Origin: Plectrocnemia conspersa
Taxonomy: Eukaryota > Arthropoda > Insecta > Trichoptera > Polycentropodidae
Reading direction: 5' to 3'
Assembly: GCA_009617715.1 (NCBI GenBank)
Contig: VTFK01000077.1
Coordinates: 558,001-622,000 of the forward strand
DNA length: 64,000 bases
Shown: one piece after another, positions 36,816 through 49,304 of the stretch
How positions within the stretch are numbered: the stretch's first letter is position 1
How the letters are laid out: each line of letters opens with the position of its first letter
Translations under genes and position numbers: made by a program
Notes under the pieces: generated by a model
Databases searched by the model: none
What the model was told of the DNA's origin: nothing
What the model saw: the letters and a program-made list of their open reading frames with translations, nothing else

Positions 36816-38360
36816 TGATCTTAAGTGTAAATTTACTAAATAAAAACTTAATAATAAATTGATTAATTTCGATTAATTAAAAGTCAGATATAATTAATAT
36901 ATATTGTCTATTTCAATAGGAATAATTTTTATTTACGTATACTCTTTGTTTTGACAGCTTTGCAAAAATAATTGTGTTTAGTTCTAGAACAATATTATTA
37001 GACATTTTGCATTGTTGTTTTTGGTAACAATGGGGACACTTTTTATAATGTATTTGATTACGATTCAAGTATACTCGATATTGTGTATATATGAGATTTT
37101 ACTAGCATATGTACTAAAATATAAAAGTTTAAGTCGCATTAATAAACATTATTTACCTATAATGATTAAAGGCATGAATATTCTAATTTGCTATTATCTA
37201 ATGCTTTGTTTATATTTTTATGCTATTGAATTATTGTGATACTCTTAGTAATCTACATTAAGCTTAATATTAGAAACTTTTCATAACAATCTAGTTAGAC
37301 ATTCTTTATCACGATTTTCATACGTGAGATTAAGAAAACCTTATATGTAATTATCAATGAGAATTATATTTATAATTATTATTAATTACTATCTTTATAA
37401 ATTGAGAAACATTAGAATTTGTATAGAATTCGAATACAGTTCTTTCAGATATTTAGATCAGTGTTTTAAGATCTATTGTTATCTGTTTTATTTAAAATAT
37501 TACTTGCTTTATAAAAAGACAGAATACTGTGTAATTTACTTTAAATTATTATAATAATGTAAAAGTTGAATATTTTTTTATTTTTTAATTAATACACCTT
37601 TACAGGCAAACCACAAACCAAATAGTAAAGTATTTTGCAGTGCTTTTTTTTTGTGAAATTTCTTGAAACGTTTTAAAATAATTACATGCTTAATAATTTA
37701 AATAGTAATTTTTAAAGCATATGAATCACAAAAATGGATGCAGTTTTATTTTAAATTAAAATGTAAAGCCAATTTAGCGTTAATACTAAAAAAATGCATT
37801 TAGAACATGTCTATCATATATAGTTTTAAAGATGACATGAACCACTACTAACCACGTGGTTCTTTTTAGAGGGCAATACCTTAGCTCTCGAGTATAAAAA
37901 TCTCGCTGAAGTTATTTTTAATCAATATCACGTTATAAAGCAAAGGATTCTGACACATTAGATTAAATCTATGTAGAAAAAATCTGACATGGTATGTATA
38001 TGCGACACTCTTTATTTCCACACGCTTAGGGAAAAAGCGTTTACGAATTCTCCTTGCGTTTTAGCCAAAATAGATATCTTTCTATGTACATGTATGGGTA
38101 AAAAAACTTTCGCCGAAACTCGGATATATTGCTTTTTTAAATGCAACGTCACGTGTCACACTATTATCGATCTTTGACACGACAAAGCGTGACATGTTTT
38201 CTATTATTTTTACATAACGCGACCGCGAGCGCCAAAAAATCGAAAATACCGAACGATGTGTACGCCGCATAAAAAAAATGATCACACACACATACACTGG
38301 GTAAAACACTGGAGCGCACACACTAACCACCAGATACGGGCACGTTCACACGCGCGTTAC
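36816..38360. other. AT-rich DNA, then CpG-containing flank
   Basis: The sequence to about 37850 is AT-rich and holds only short hydrophobic chance frames. From about 38140 to 38360 CG dinucleotides become frequent (GCGACCGCGAGCGCC), leading into the GC-rich block that follows. No gene is supported here. Confidence 0.45.
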
Positions 38361-38364
38361 AATA

Positions 38365-38550
38365 TCAACGTGGACAGAGTTGTCCATGGTCAAAATTTCG
38401 GATTTTAGGTTCGGTTCCCCAGTCGCGCTGGGACTCCGACGTCTCGGACTCGACTGATGTTGCGATGTGGACCAAACGGTACGCGGGGGCGGAGGCCCGG
38501 GGGCGAAACGGGACGGCGGGGGCCGGGGCGCGGAGGAGAGCGCAGGGATT
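38365..38550 (-). CDS. Candidate terminal coding exon of an unidentified minus-strand gene
   Basis: A splice acceptor with a good pyrimidine tract (TCTCTTTCATCCCTTTGCAG, minus strand) ends at 38551. The frame that continues in phase 0 from the exon at 38769-38843 starts NPCALLRAPAPAVPFRPRAS and runs 61 residues to a stop, with an SESQRDWGTEPKIRN segment. It is Ala/Pro/Arg-rich, from very GC-rich DNA. A second open frame in the same DNA (to 38346, ending in LKSEILTMDNSVHVDI) is equally long, so the correct frame is uncertain. The block could instead be a CpG-rich promoter or 5' UTR. No function is inferred. Confidence 0.3.
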   Translation of the reverse strand, partial: NPCALLRAPAPAVPFRPRASAPAYRLVHIATSVESETSESQRDWGTEPKIRNFDHGQLCPR

Positions 38551-38768
38551 CTGCAAAGGGATGAAAGAGACGGAGGCATGCTGCGGAGCGACGCGAAGTC
38601 AGCGCAGCCGTCGAGGAAATGAGACGCCGATTAGGTGTTCGAATTTAAAACCATTTGCGGAAAAACCGAACCGAAATGGATTTTTAATGAACGGTCGAAA
38701 ATCGTACTCGTGGAAAGTGTCCTAACCTCCTCTTCATCCCCCTTGCCGCAATCCTCTATTCAACTCAC

Positions 38769-38843
38769 CCGCATAATTTGGTAGATTTGGGGGAAGGTGC
38801 GGCTGGTACCTTGCTCTATAAGTTTATACGATGATGTGCTTAC
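38769..38843 (-). CDS. Candidate 75-nt internal exon of an unidentified minus-strand gene
   Basis: On the minus strand a textbook acceptor (TTTTATTTTTGTTGCAG) precedes, and a strong donor (GTGAGT at 38768-38763) follows, a 75-nt segment open in one phase only. It reads YKLIEQGTSR and then TFPQIYQIMR after four residues. The other two frames contain stops. Both edges are in phase 0, matching the acceptor at 38551 after a 218-nt intron. The peptide is not one I recognise. A short open frame of this size can occur by chance, so the case rests on the two splice sites and the phase agreement. Confidence 0.4.
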
Positions 38844-38849
38844 CTGCAA

Positions 38850-39201
38850 CAAAAATAAAATTCGTTTTAGTATTACTTCTAAGATCACATTATTAGCCGC
38901 GATGTCTTAACAATAGTATATTTAATAACTAACTTCGTAATTACTAAAGACATTCATAAAGTAAAGATTCAAGGCTAATAAAAGTGAAAACGAAAAAGTA
39001 TGGATGACTCGCAGACTTTACCAAGCCGCAATTTATCAGAAAAAAATATATATTCTTGTCACTGATGAATGGAAAAAATGTTTTAAAAGACATTAAACGA
39101 TCAATGAACTTTATGAACAATATTAAAAATGTCTAAGACCGTTATTCACAAAACAATCATAATAAACGAATGCGCAAAAATCAAGAAACTTTCTTTAAAA
39201 G
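38850..39201. other. AT-rich DNA, no supported feature
   Basis: No open frame, repeat or regulatory motif was recognised. It ends in the target duplication of the next element. Confidence 0.5.
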
Positions 39202-40453
39202 CAGCGGTATGCAATTTTTTTAATCTTCTGGGCCGCATTATCCGACAAAAAATTGTCAAGGGCCGCAATATCTATTTTCTACAGTGTAACCTATATTACC
39301 GATAATCCGATTAATACTTTACTTTTTACACAAAATATAATAACATATTATTCTTATTATGAATACTAAGCTTGGTTTTTTCGATATCAGTTCATCAATA
39401 TAATGGAAATAGCGATGCGAAGATTATTTTAAAGATGCTGGTTTAAAATTTTTGTTTTAATTTTACTTTTTAAATGTTTAAAAAAAATAAATGAACTCCC
39501 CAAAGAGATGTAATTAACAAAGCATACTCTCAAAGCGCAGGGTATTTTTCAATGTGCGGTTGTAAACTTATGTCTGATAAAGACACTTCATAAAAAAACA
39601 TCCGATTTCAAATCTATAATCTGTAAATATACTGCAAATATACTTTTAAACTATTTTAAGATCTACTCCCAAATACATGGGATATAATAGCGATTAAATC
39701 AGATTTATTCTGTTTTAAAATAAATTAAATTACTGTTTATTTTTCAAATATATATAATTTATTTCTGTTTGAAGCAATAAATTTATTAACTGAAGTTAAT
39801 CTTAAGTATATTTAAATGAACAATGATGAATCATCCATTATTAAATTCAAGTACAGGTTTTCCTTTGAGTTCATGACTTAACCACTTTACCGCAGTAAAG
39901 TACACAGTGTTTTTGCAGCTAGTTTCCAGATGATTCATAAAATTTAAATTAAAGGTGCTTTAATTCTTTTTGATTTTTAATAAATGTATTTTGTTATTAT
40001 CGACGTTTTTAATATTGTCCATTTTTAACGTCGCTTTATTTAGATTTAGTAATTATCGATATTTTTTGCATCGTCATTAACCAATTTCGCTATTATTTTT
40101 TATCCAATCATTAGTAATTATATTACACATATGATGGTTAAGCGAAATCTTGCTTATGTTTCTTTTTATGCTTTATACAAATATGTAAAAAAAAATGCTT
40201 CTTAGTAAAAATTAGGGAAGACAGTTCTTCGGTAATATTAAATTAGTTGTCAATTCCTCGATAAAAGTTGATCTATATCTACAATATAACATCAGTGCAT
40301 AGCTATAGAAAAAGACTAAGAAGTATCTGTATATTTTTAGGACAGATTAGTTCCGCTACAATAATAATAAAAAAGAATAATAATAATTTAACTTTTAACA
40401 ATATCGATACGCGGGCCGCATGCAACCAACAAGCAGCGGTTTAGACACCCCTG
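39202..40453. mobile_element. hAT-like internal-deletion element, 1252 bp
   Basis: The left end is CAGCGGTATGCAATTTTTTT, followed by a CTGGGCCGCAT block. The right end, read inward, is CAGGGGTGTCTAAACCGCTG, followed by a GCATGCGGCCC block. Both fit the CAGNGGTGTCNAAAC...GGGCCGCA termini seen in many hAT transposons. The flanks TTTAAAAG (39194-39201) and TTTGAAAG (40454-40461) are 8-bp direct repeats with one mismatch. The interior is AT-rich and has no transposase frame, so it is a non-autonomous deletion derivative of moderate age. Confidence 0.75.
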
Positions 40454-40464
40454 TTTGAAAGGAC

Positions 40465-41340
40465 CCCTCTTCCAAAGGATCCTCGAAACCTTTATAACAT
40501 GTTCTCTCAGATTTTCTAATTTCACGGACGATTATCAGCGTGTTTGAAACAAGATATTATCAAGTGATATACAAATATAGTGTGTTAAGCCATTTATATT
40601 TAGTTTAAGTACAAGTTTTTAGAAGCGCTAAGAGCAAGGTGAATTTTTATTTAAATATTATATGAAATCCTTATAAACTGCTTTAATATGAGATAGCATA
40701 TTTAAAGTAATCATGAATGCTATTATATTTTTTTTCAAAGTAGCCTAAATATATTTACATGTGTTGTTTTTTAAGCAATATATGTTACATATAATTATTA
40801 CAATAAAATAATATAAATTTTGATTTGTGCAGATAGTACTATTATAATATAAATCATATTGCCTGACTTTCATATTCATATTTTTACGAATTGAGTTGAT
40901 AGGGTTAATTTTAGGGCCAGTTTTATATTGAATATAACGAGTATGATTATAATACAAATTTAAATATACATTTAAATGTTTTTCATTATTACATTAAATG
41001 CAAAATAATGTATATACATAATTATCATTTTTATTTTTAGTATTTTAAAAAATTGATTAGATTTATACACAAAGCTTTTATTTTATACACAATAATTACG
41101 TGTCATAGTTGCCCATAAAAATGAGTGACTATAACAAAAAAAGTACACAGTAGTAAAAAATTCGTTAATTATCTGTAATAAAAAACACGAAGGATATTTC
41201 AGTAGCGACTTCTAAAAAATAAAATTCCACTTTTATAGCTTTAAAAATTCATTACTACAGTCTATATCCTGAAACCCTGTTAAGCTTGAAAGTAATACAA
41301 TATTTACTATATAAGAAAATAAATATTAAACAGCATGAGA
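40465..41340. other. AT-rich DNA, no supported gene
   Basis: Only a 70-codon minus frame (40745-40957) of low complexity is present. Nothing is recognised. Confidence 0.55.
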
Positions 41341-41344
41341 ATCG

Positions 41345-41640
41345 AGTGATACAAGTCGGTGACTAATACATAAATCATCTAGGTTCGAATCCCATATGAA
41401 CCTAAGTGTTTTTCAATTTATATCGTGTCTGGGAGATCGGAATTGGTGATTATTATATAATTATAATTCCGATCAATCATCATAGTTAAGGTTAACCGAG
41501 ATTTTAATAATCCCACGAATGAATATCAAAATCGAGAATGAATATCAAAATCGAGCTACTTCAGCTAAGAGAAAATAAGTTTGAGAAAATTATTACGAGA
41601 TAATAAAAATAATATTTAATATTTTTTTTTAAAAATAATG
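41345..41640 (+). repeat. tRNA-derived SINE, plus-strand copy
   Basis: The head has a weak A box (TGATACAAGTCGG) and a clear B box, GGTTCGAATCCC (41382-41393). The body carries ATCGTGTCTGGGAGATCGG and then GAGCTACTTCAGC, as in the 4.8-5.1 kb copy. A 19-bp unit (AATGAATATCAAAATCGAG) is tandemly duplicated at about 41518-41555. An A/T-rich end follows near 41640. It is not a functional tRNA, because the arms do not pair as a cloverleaf. Confidence 0.65.
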
Positions 41641-41649
41641 TTAGAAAGA

Positions 41650-42985
41650 TGATTTTTTCGCACAACTTTCAGGAGCAAAGAAAATGATTTTCTTTAAACT
41701 TTACTTCAAATAAAAATAAATATGACAAATTTAAAATCTGCGTGTATTTTTTATACTTAAGTGTCGAAAATATTTTATACAGTGAATCTTGCAAATATAT
41801 TAGTTAAAAAATGTTATTAGCGTATTAACTAACTTAATTTTGTTGATGAACGTATATAAATAGTAAAATTTATATGTTAATCCCAATTATACATATATAA
41901 AAGGAAGATTATCCAATAAAATTGTCGAAATAACTGCCTAGCTAAACCCCTGTTTCAGCCCTAATCTAAGCTCAATTGACTACTTCATGAGCTCGGTTTG
42001 CGGAAAAGGGTCTATCGCATTCAGAAAATCTCTCTGTATAATTTAAATTTAAAGTATTATTGTAACGCCTGCATACATATATAATTATACTATATAAATA
42101 AATTTAAATAATAATATGAAACAAACCCGACAGATTACAATAAAATCATACATACAAAAAACAATCAAAACCAGAATGTATATAAAATAAATAAATGTAT
42201 ATTTATGATATACAAAATTTGTTGTTTTTGTAGTTTTATAAAAAAATTCAAATATGTTTTATTTAACAAGAAAAACTCCACCTGTCTGATACTTTGTATT
42301 GAAATACAACCGTTACATTTCAATATTAAGTATACCAGTAAAAAATATATTTTCGTAAACATTACATTTATCTCCCATGCAATGTTTTTATTGCACAATC
42401 ACTAAATATTTTTTTACTGAGTGATTTTAGACATGCGGTGTGGATTAACTGAGATTTGTCGGAAAAAATACACAATTCAAAGGTTGTATATACATATACT
42501 ATGTACATCATATGGATACGAAACTAGAGCACATCCACGAAAGCACTGTGCGAACGTTACAATTTATAGCTGGAAGCGTTTTCGGATATTTAACCCACTC
42601 TTTTCTATTATAAAAATATCCGTAGTATAGATAAAACTATACTATCGGTATTTTACGGTAACATACATTATATATTCATGGTGTAATAAAATAAATTTAC
42701 CAAACGGATTTTTTTATTTTATTTATAAAAAAATATTTGTTGAGCCAATTTTGCTGTGAAAGGAGATATCCCATCAGTTAAATTATTATATGAAATTTAT
42801 GACTCACATTTTATTGCTGCATACACATACATAAAAGACTAACGTTTTAATGTAAGATATATTTTACATCTTCATTTTGTGGAAAATCATTAAAAAGTCA
42901 TAGATTACATCAAACGCATGTCATATTCTAGCGTTGAATTGTTGTTTGGCCGTGTAATATATTTATTTAAAAAAATTTAAATCAT
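41650..42985. other. AT-rich DNA, no supported gene
   Basis: Frames of 77, 66 and 69 codons overlap on both strands at 42165-42630 without recognisable motifs. The 69-codon plus frame includes a block with CATATGGATACGAAACTAGAGC that is slightly more complex than its surroundings. Nothing is called. Confidence 0.5.
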
Positions 42986-42989
42986 TTAA

Positions 42990-43104
42990 TAAATTAGTGA
43001 CATATTTTTTATTAATTATAAACTAATATTACAGTTTACAATCAATAAATAAAACTAGGCATAACGCAAGTAGATTTTATTTTAAATTATTCATTACGCT
43101 ATTC
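42990..43104 (-). repeat. SINE-type repeat, 3' tail half (split by hAT insertion)
   Basis: It matches the tail of the 4.25-4.48 kb copy through the TTTTATTAATTATAA and ACAATCAAT blocks. The repeat breaks exactly at the left end of the hAT element and continues at 45461. Confidence 0.6.
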
Positions 43105-45460
<2,356 letters not shown>

Positions 45461-45640
45461 CGCTATTCACTCGTAAGGTTAAGAAAATGTAAAAAACCTA
45501 GTTTGTGATAATTCTAATCTCTCAAACACGATATAAATTAAATACCACCATAGGATTCGAAACTTGATTTTTCAGGTATTAGTCACTAACTATACTACTA
45601 CTATATTTCTCTGATTTTTATATGTATATATGCGACTAAG
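45461..45640 (-). repeat. SINE, head half (split by hAT insertion)
   Basis: The minus strand carries the decayed head TATAGTTAGTGACTAATACC and a weakened B box, GTTTCGAATCC (about 45563-45553). The body continues to the hAT junction, with the rest on the other side at 43104-42990. Confidence 0.6.
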
Positions 45641-45644
45641 TCAC

Positions 45645-46475
45645 GAGGGAAGTGATTTATGAAGAATGAAAACTATTACAGAAACATGTCTAATAAGAAA
45701 TTCAACATCTTAAGTTTATATATTAAATATAAAATAAATCTAAACTTTTCGAACATTACCACGACCCAGTTTGTAAGAAAGGTATATAAAATATATTTTA
45801 TAGTACAGTATATTGAAACCAGGTCATTCTGATTACTAAAATAAATACTATTTTCGCATATTTTACTTCAAATATGACAAATTACTATTTTTGTAATCAC
45901 AATTTTAATTAAAAATGCAAGCAAATTTAAACCTAAATAATATTTACTAATTAACTTGTAACGTACCGGTTAGTATAAATTAACTTAAAAATTATCATAT
46001 ATATTACCCGTGAACAATATAATTTATTCCTGATAATAAATGTATTATAATATACATATATCATAGTTGTATTTTATAAAAATTCTATCGTTTTTTTAAA
46101 TATGATTTTATTATTTCTGTCACTGACGATGTAGTGATGTGTACTGATTGATTCAAAATAAGACGCTATTGAATTATTTTTTGTAGTTGAAGTTTGTAGC
46201 ACATTTAATAGAGTTATAATTCGATGATTAAAATATATTAAAAAATAAGATTAAACTAGTTGCTCTATCTACCAATATTAAGGCGACATGAAAACTGACT
46301 CAGGTGTACCTCGTCGAATTTTTTTTAAAATAACTAGTAATCAATAATTAAAATATTTTATTATTTCTCAAAAACATTCTGTCTAAGCAATAATCGGGAC
46401 TCAGATGAAAACATTCCTTTGAGACTGCGTTACAGGTAGTGATAAATGATTAGTTGTTGGCCAAAAATACTAACA
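45645..46475. other. AT-rich DNA, no supported feature
   Basis: Nothing coding or repeated was recognised. Confidence 0.5.
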
Positions 46476-46479
46476 AAAT

Positions 46480-47320
46480 CATTGGAGAAGTTTTCTTGAA
46501 AACAATAAACAAAAGTAAAATGTTAAAGAAATGAAAGATTATGGATATAATTGAAAAAGTTCAAAATTGTTTTAAAATTACTAAAAAAAGATAAAACAAT
46601 AATTTAAGATAAATTATACTTCTTCCAAATAGAAAACATTATCCTAATATGTACCACAAGGATCCAAATAAGGACCATTAATGTTTATAATCTATATTAT
46701 TCAATAAATTAATAATATATAAAATACATCTGTGTGCAGACAACACTTTAATTTACTGCATAAATAACTTAAATAATGAATTAAGTAGTATAATAAAAAG
46801 ATGCTTAAAAAATATGTACTTGAACTAAATGAGAATAAAATAAAACGTATCTTTATTAATTACAAAGATATGTTAGATAAAAATTTAAACAGTTATAGAT
46901 AGCTTCTATTATAGAAAGAGTTGATAATATAAAATATTTATAGGTAATTGTAGATTAATTTTAATGAAAATTTATATTACATTTAAAAAATAGTTAAATA
47001 TAAATACAATATAGAATTATGTTGAATATAAATTACAAAATAGTGTTAAATATAAATAGAGAAATATTGAAGATGAATGTTTTAGTATTTTTACATGTTA
47101 CAAAATAATATGTTACCAGAGTATTTAAATAAGTATTTAATAATAAATAAAGTGTACATAGATTAAATAATAAAAATAGAGATAATTAAAGAATAATTTG
47201 GTATAAGAAAATGAGTACGTTCAGGGGAATATTGTACAGAGGTGTGAATTTGTATAATAATAGCCTAGGTCCTAGGCATATTATTATACAAATACCTAGG
47301 ATAATTCGCAAAAATAAAAA
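46480..47320 (+). pseudogene. non-LTR reverse transcriptase remnant, family copy 2
   Basis: Close relative of 28.2-29.16 kb. Shared blocks include AAAATACATCTGTGTGCAGA followed by CAACACTTTAATTTACTGCA, giving HLCADNTLIYCI at the FADD box (second Asp changed to Asn), and LKNMYLELNENK. A C-terminal GVNLYNNSLGPRHIIIQIPR segment fits the YNxLPxxI region. More decayed than copy 1 and inactive. A hairpin with 21-22-nt arms lies at 47250-47293. Confidence 0.6.
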
Positions 47321-47324
47321 TCTT

Positions 47325-48735
47325 GCGGTTTTTCTCAATGGATGAAAAAAACACCGTTTTTCATTAAGAAATAAATTACAATATTAAAGTTTCTTTTGTA
47401 TTCTTTTTATGTTAATAATAAATTATAACTTTATGTTTTAATTATATTTGCTTAGTATATAAAACAATAAACTATATTAGCTAAATAAATTAATAATACA
47501 TTTTCGCTTTGTGCAAATCAGAAAAGGACCTAATAGATATATATATGCTAGCCTTAAACAAATAAACGCAATTGCTCTCAGACAAATATTATAATATATA
47601 CATCTCATTTGAGTTACACAATAACAAAGTACTTGAAACATACGGTATAAACTATTATTAAGTCATACTACATATGATTTAGCTAAGACTTCAATCAGCA
47701 TATATGTTTACACAAACATATTTAAAATCAAAATAGTAAGTAAACCCCTATGTCTGACATAGTAGTATAACATTGCAAATGCTTTATGAACTATGGTGTA
47801 ACTCATTTGACATTTATCAAATTATTGTTTTTTTATAAAATTTGAACAAGGTATACTAGTAGGTTTACGAATCTCTAGAGTCGCATTAACGTGTATATAT
47901 GAAAAGGTACTTCTCGCTGCTGATTGTGATTTTTTAAGTTTTAAGGGTCCAGTTATTACCTAGCGCTGTTTTGTAATCTGTTAAATATACAAAATAAATA
48001 CAAACTCTGTGTATGTATAAGCAGCTAGTCAAATATGGTTTTCGATTTGTGCGCCTTAAAAACCAACGAAACGCCGATTACGGACGGTCTCAATTCACCA
48101 ATTGGCGTATCGAAATCACTATGGATACGCGACCCCGCCGCAGCATCCCACGGATAATGCGGGCCCCGGACGAAGCCGTCGCCATGACGACCGCCGACAA
48201 CCAATACCTACTACATACCTCCACCATCACTGACACACTTTTCGTCTTATGCGCGAAACGGCTACCATCGACACGTTATCACACGCGTTCCGATGTTCCT
48301 TGGCGAACGAGCCGATTAACACGGTCGGGTTAATCGTAGCGCGTTGCGGACAAAGGGTCGGCGAAGGTATGCCACGAACATGTGCCATGAAACGTGAGAA
48401 ATTTTTGCCCCATTTACCATAATGACGCTCCAAACAACTTCGCAAAAACACGGTCGAGATTTAATTTAGTGAATTACAAATATTAATATGGACAAAGGGC
48501 AGTAAAGTTTAAATTTAAATATGGACAGTATAAATTTAGAAAAAGTTTATAGTATTCAGAACGAAGTACTTTTGTGAAGTAAATATACAATTGTGTTACT
48601 CAGTAAACAACATTGTGTTATGCTTTCAGCTCAGAAACGTTATGTTTACATTTTGTGTCAATTTCTAGTGCTGGATCATCTAGCGATATGTTTCCTTAAA
48701 GTGCATTGAAATACAAAATATAAAAAAAAAAAAAA
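47325..48735. other. AT-rich DNA, then GC-rich island at 48.05-48.46 kb
   Basis: The island around 48050-48460 is among the most GC-rich DNA in the window. It has frames of 106 codons (plus, 48013-48333) and 74 codons (minus, 48227-48451) with no recognised domain and no convincing splice sites, so coding status is unresolved. It includes CGCGACCCCGCCGCAGCATC. An A-rich run of about 19 bases at 48721-48739 adjoins the next retrotransposon fragment. Confidence 0.4.
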
Positions 48736-48739
48736 AAAA

Positions 48740-49300
48740 TTGTTAACCAACCCAAAGAAATTTAATATCAGGAAAAATGCGGGCATGGCCCTTCTAGATA
48801 TAGAAAAAGCCTTCGACACTATCTGCCACAATGGATTGATATATAAGCTAATCAAAGCTAAAGATTATCATCGCGACAGAAAATTTACGATTTCAATTAA
48901 AGGAGAAAAGTATCAATGGAAGTGCTGCAGGGCAACATTTTCGGCCCTCATCTTCTTTTCCACAAATAAATGACAGTAAAAATAAATGCTTTTATGTTCT
49001 CTCGTATTACAAGGGCGACTCTTTTATCACAATAAAAATTGAAACCATTAGACAAAAATGAATTTCAGCCATCTCAGCCACTGCTTCAATTTTCCGAAGA
49101 AGAAGCAAAAATAAACTTTTGTTATACAAATCTATGACACGGCTGGTGATGACACATGGAGCTCATGTATGGTCCAGCATATCCTATAGTTCCTTCCGCA
49201 ATATAGGTATTTTGCAAAACAAATGCTTGAAAATCGCCTTAAATGCCCACCCTAGGACTAAGAACTTTAATTGCGAAGTAGAAATTTAGTGACAATAAAG
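48740..49300 (+). pseudogene. jockey-like reverse transcriptase fragment
   Basis: The 77-codon frame at 48740-48973 has GMALLDIEKAFDTICHNGLI, the first catalytic Asp box of jockey RTs, here with the Asp intact. The central RT including YADD is missing. After frame shifts the C-terminal part appears: LLLYKSMTRLVMTHGAHVWS and ILQNKCLKIALNAHPRTK, matching KLxLYKxxIRPxxTYxxxVW and LQxxQNKxLRxxxNAP. The internal deletion and stops make it inactive. It is better preserved than the copy at 21-22 kb. Confidence 0.75.
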
Positions 49301-49304
49301 GATT

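Noticed and set aside
38346..38579. Alternative 77-codon frame ending in LKSEILTMDNSVHVDI
   Set aside because: It is open but does not match the phase of the upstream candidate exon. It is kept only as an alternative reading of that block.
48013..48451. Host exon in the GC-rich island at 48 kb
   Set aside because: The plus and minus frames compete, neither has a domain, and no acceptor and donor pair was convincing.
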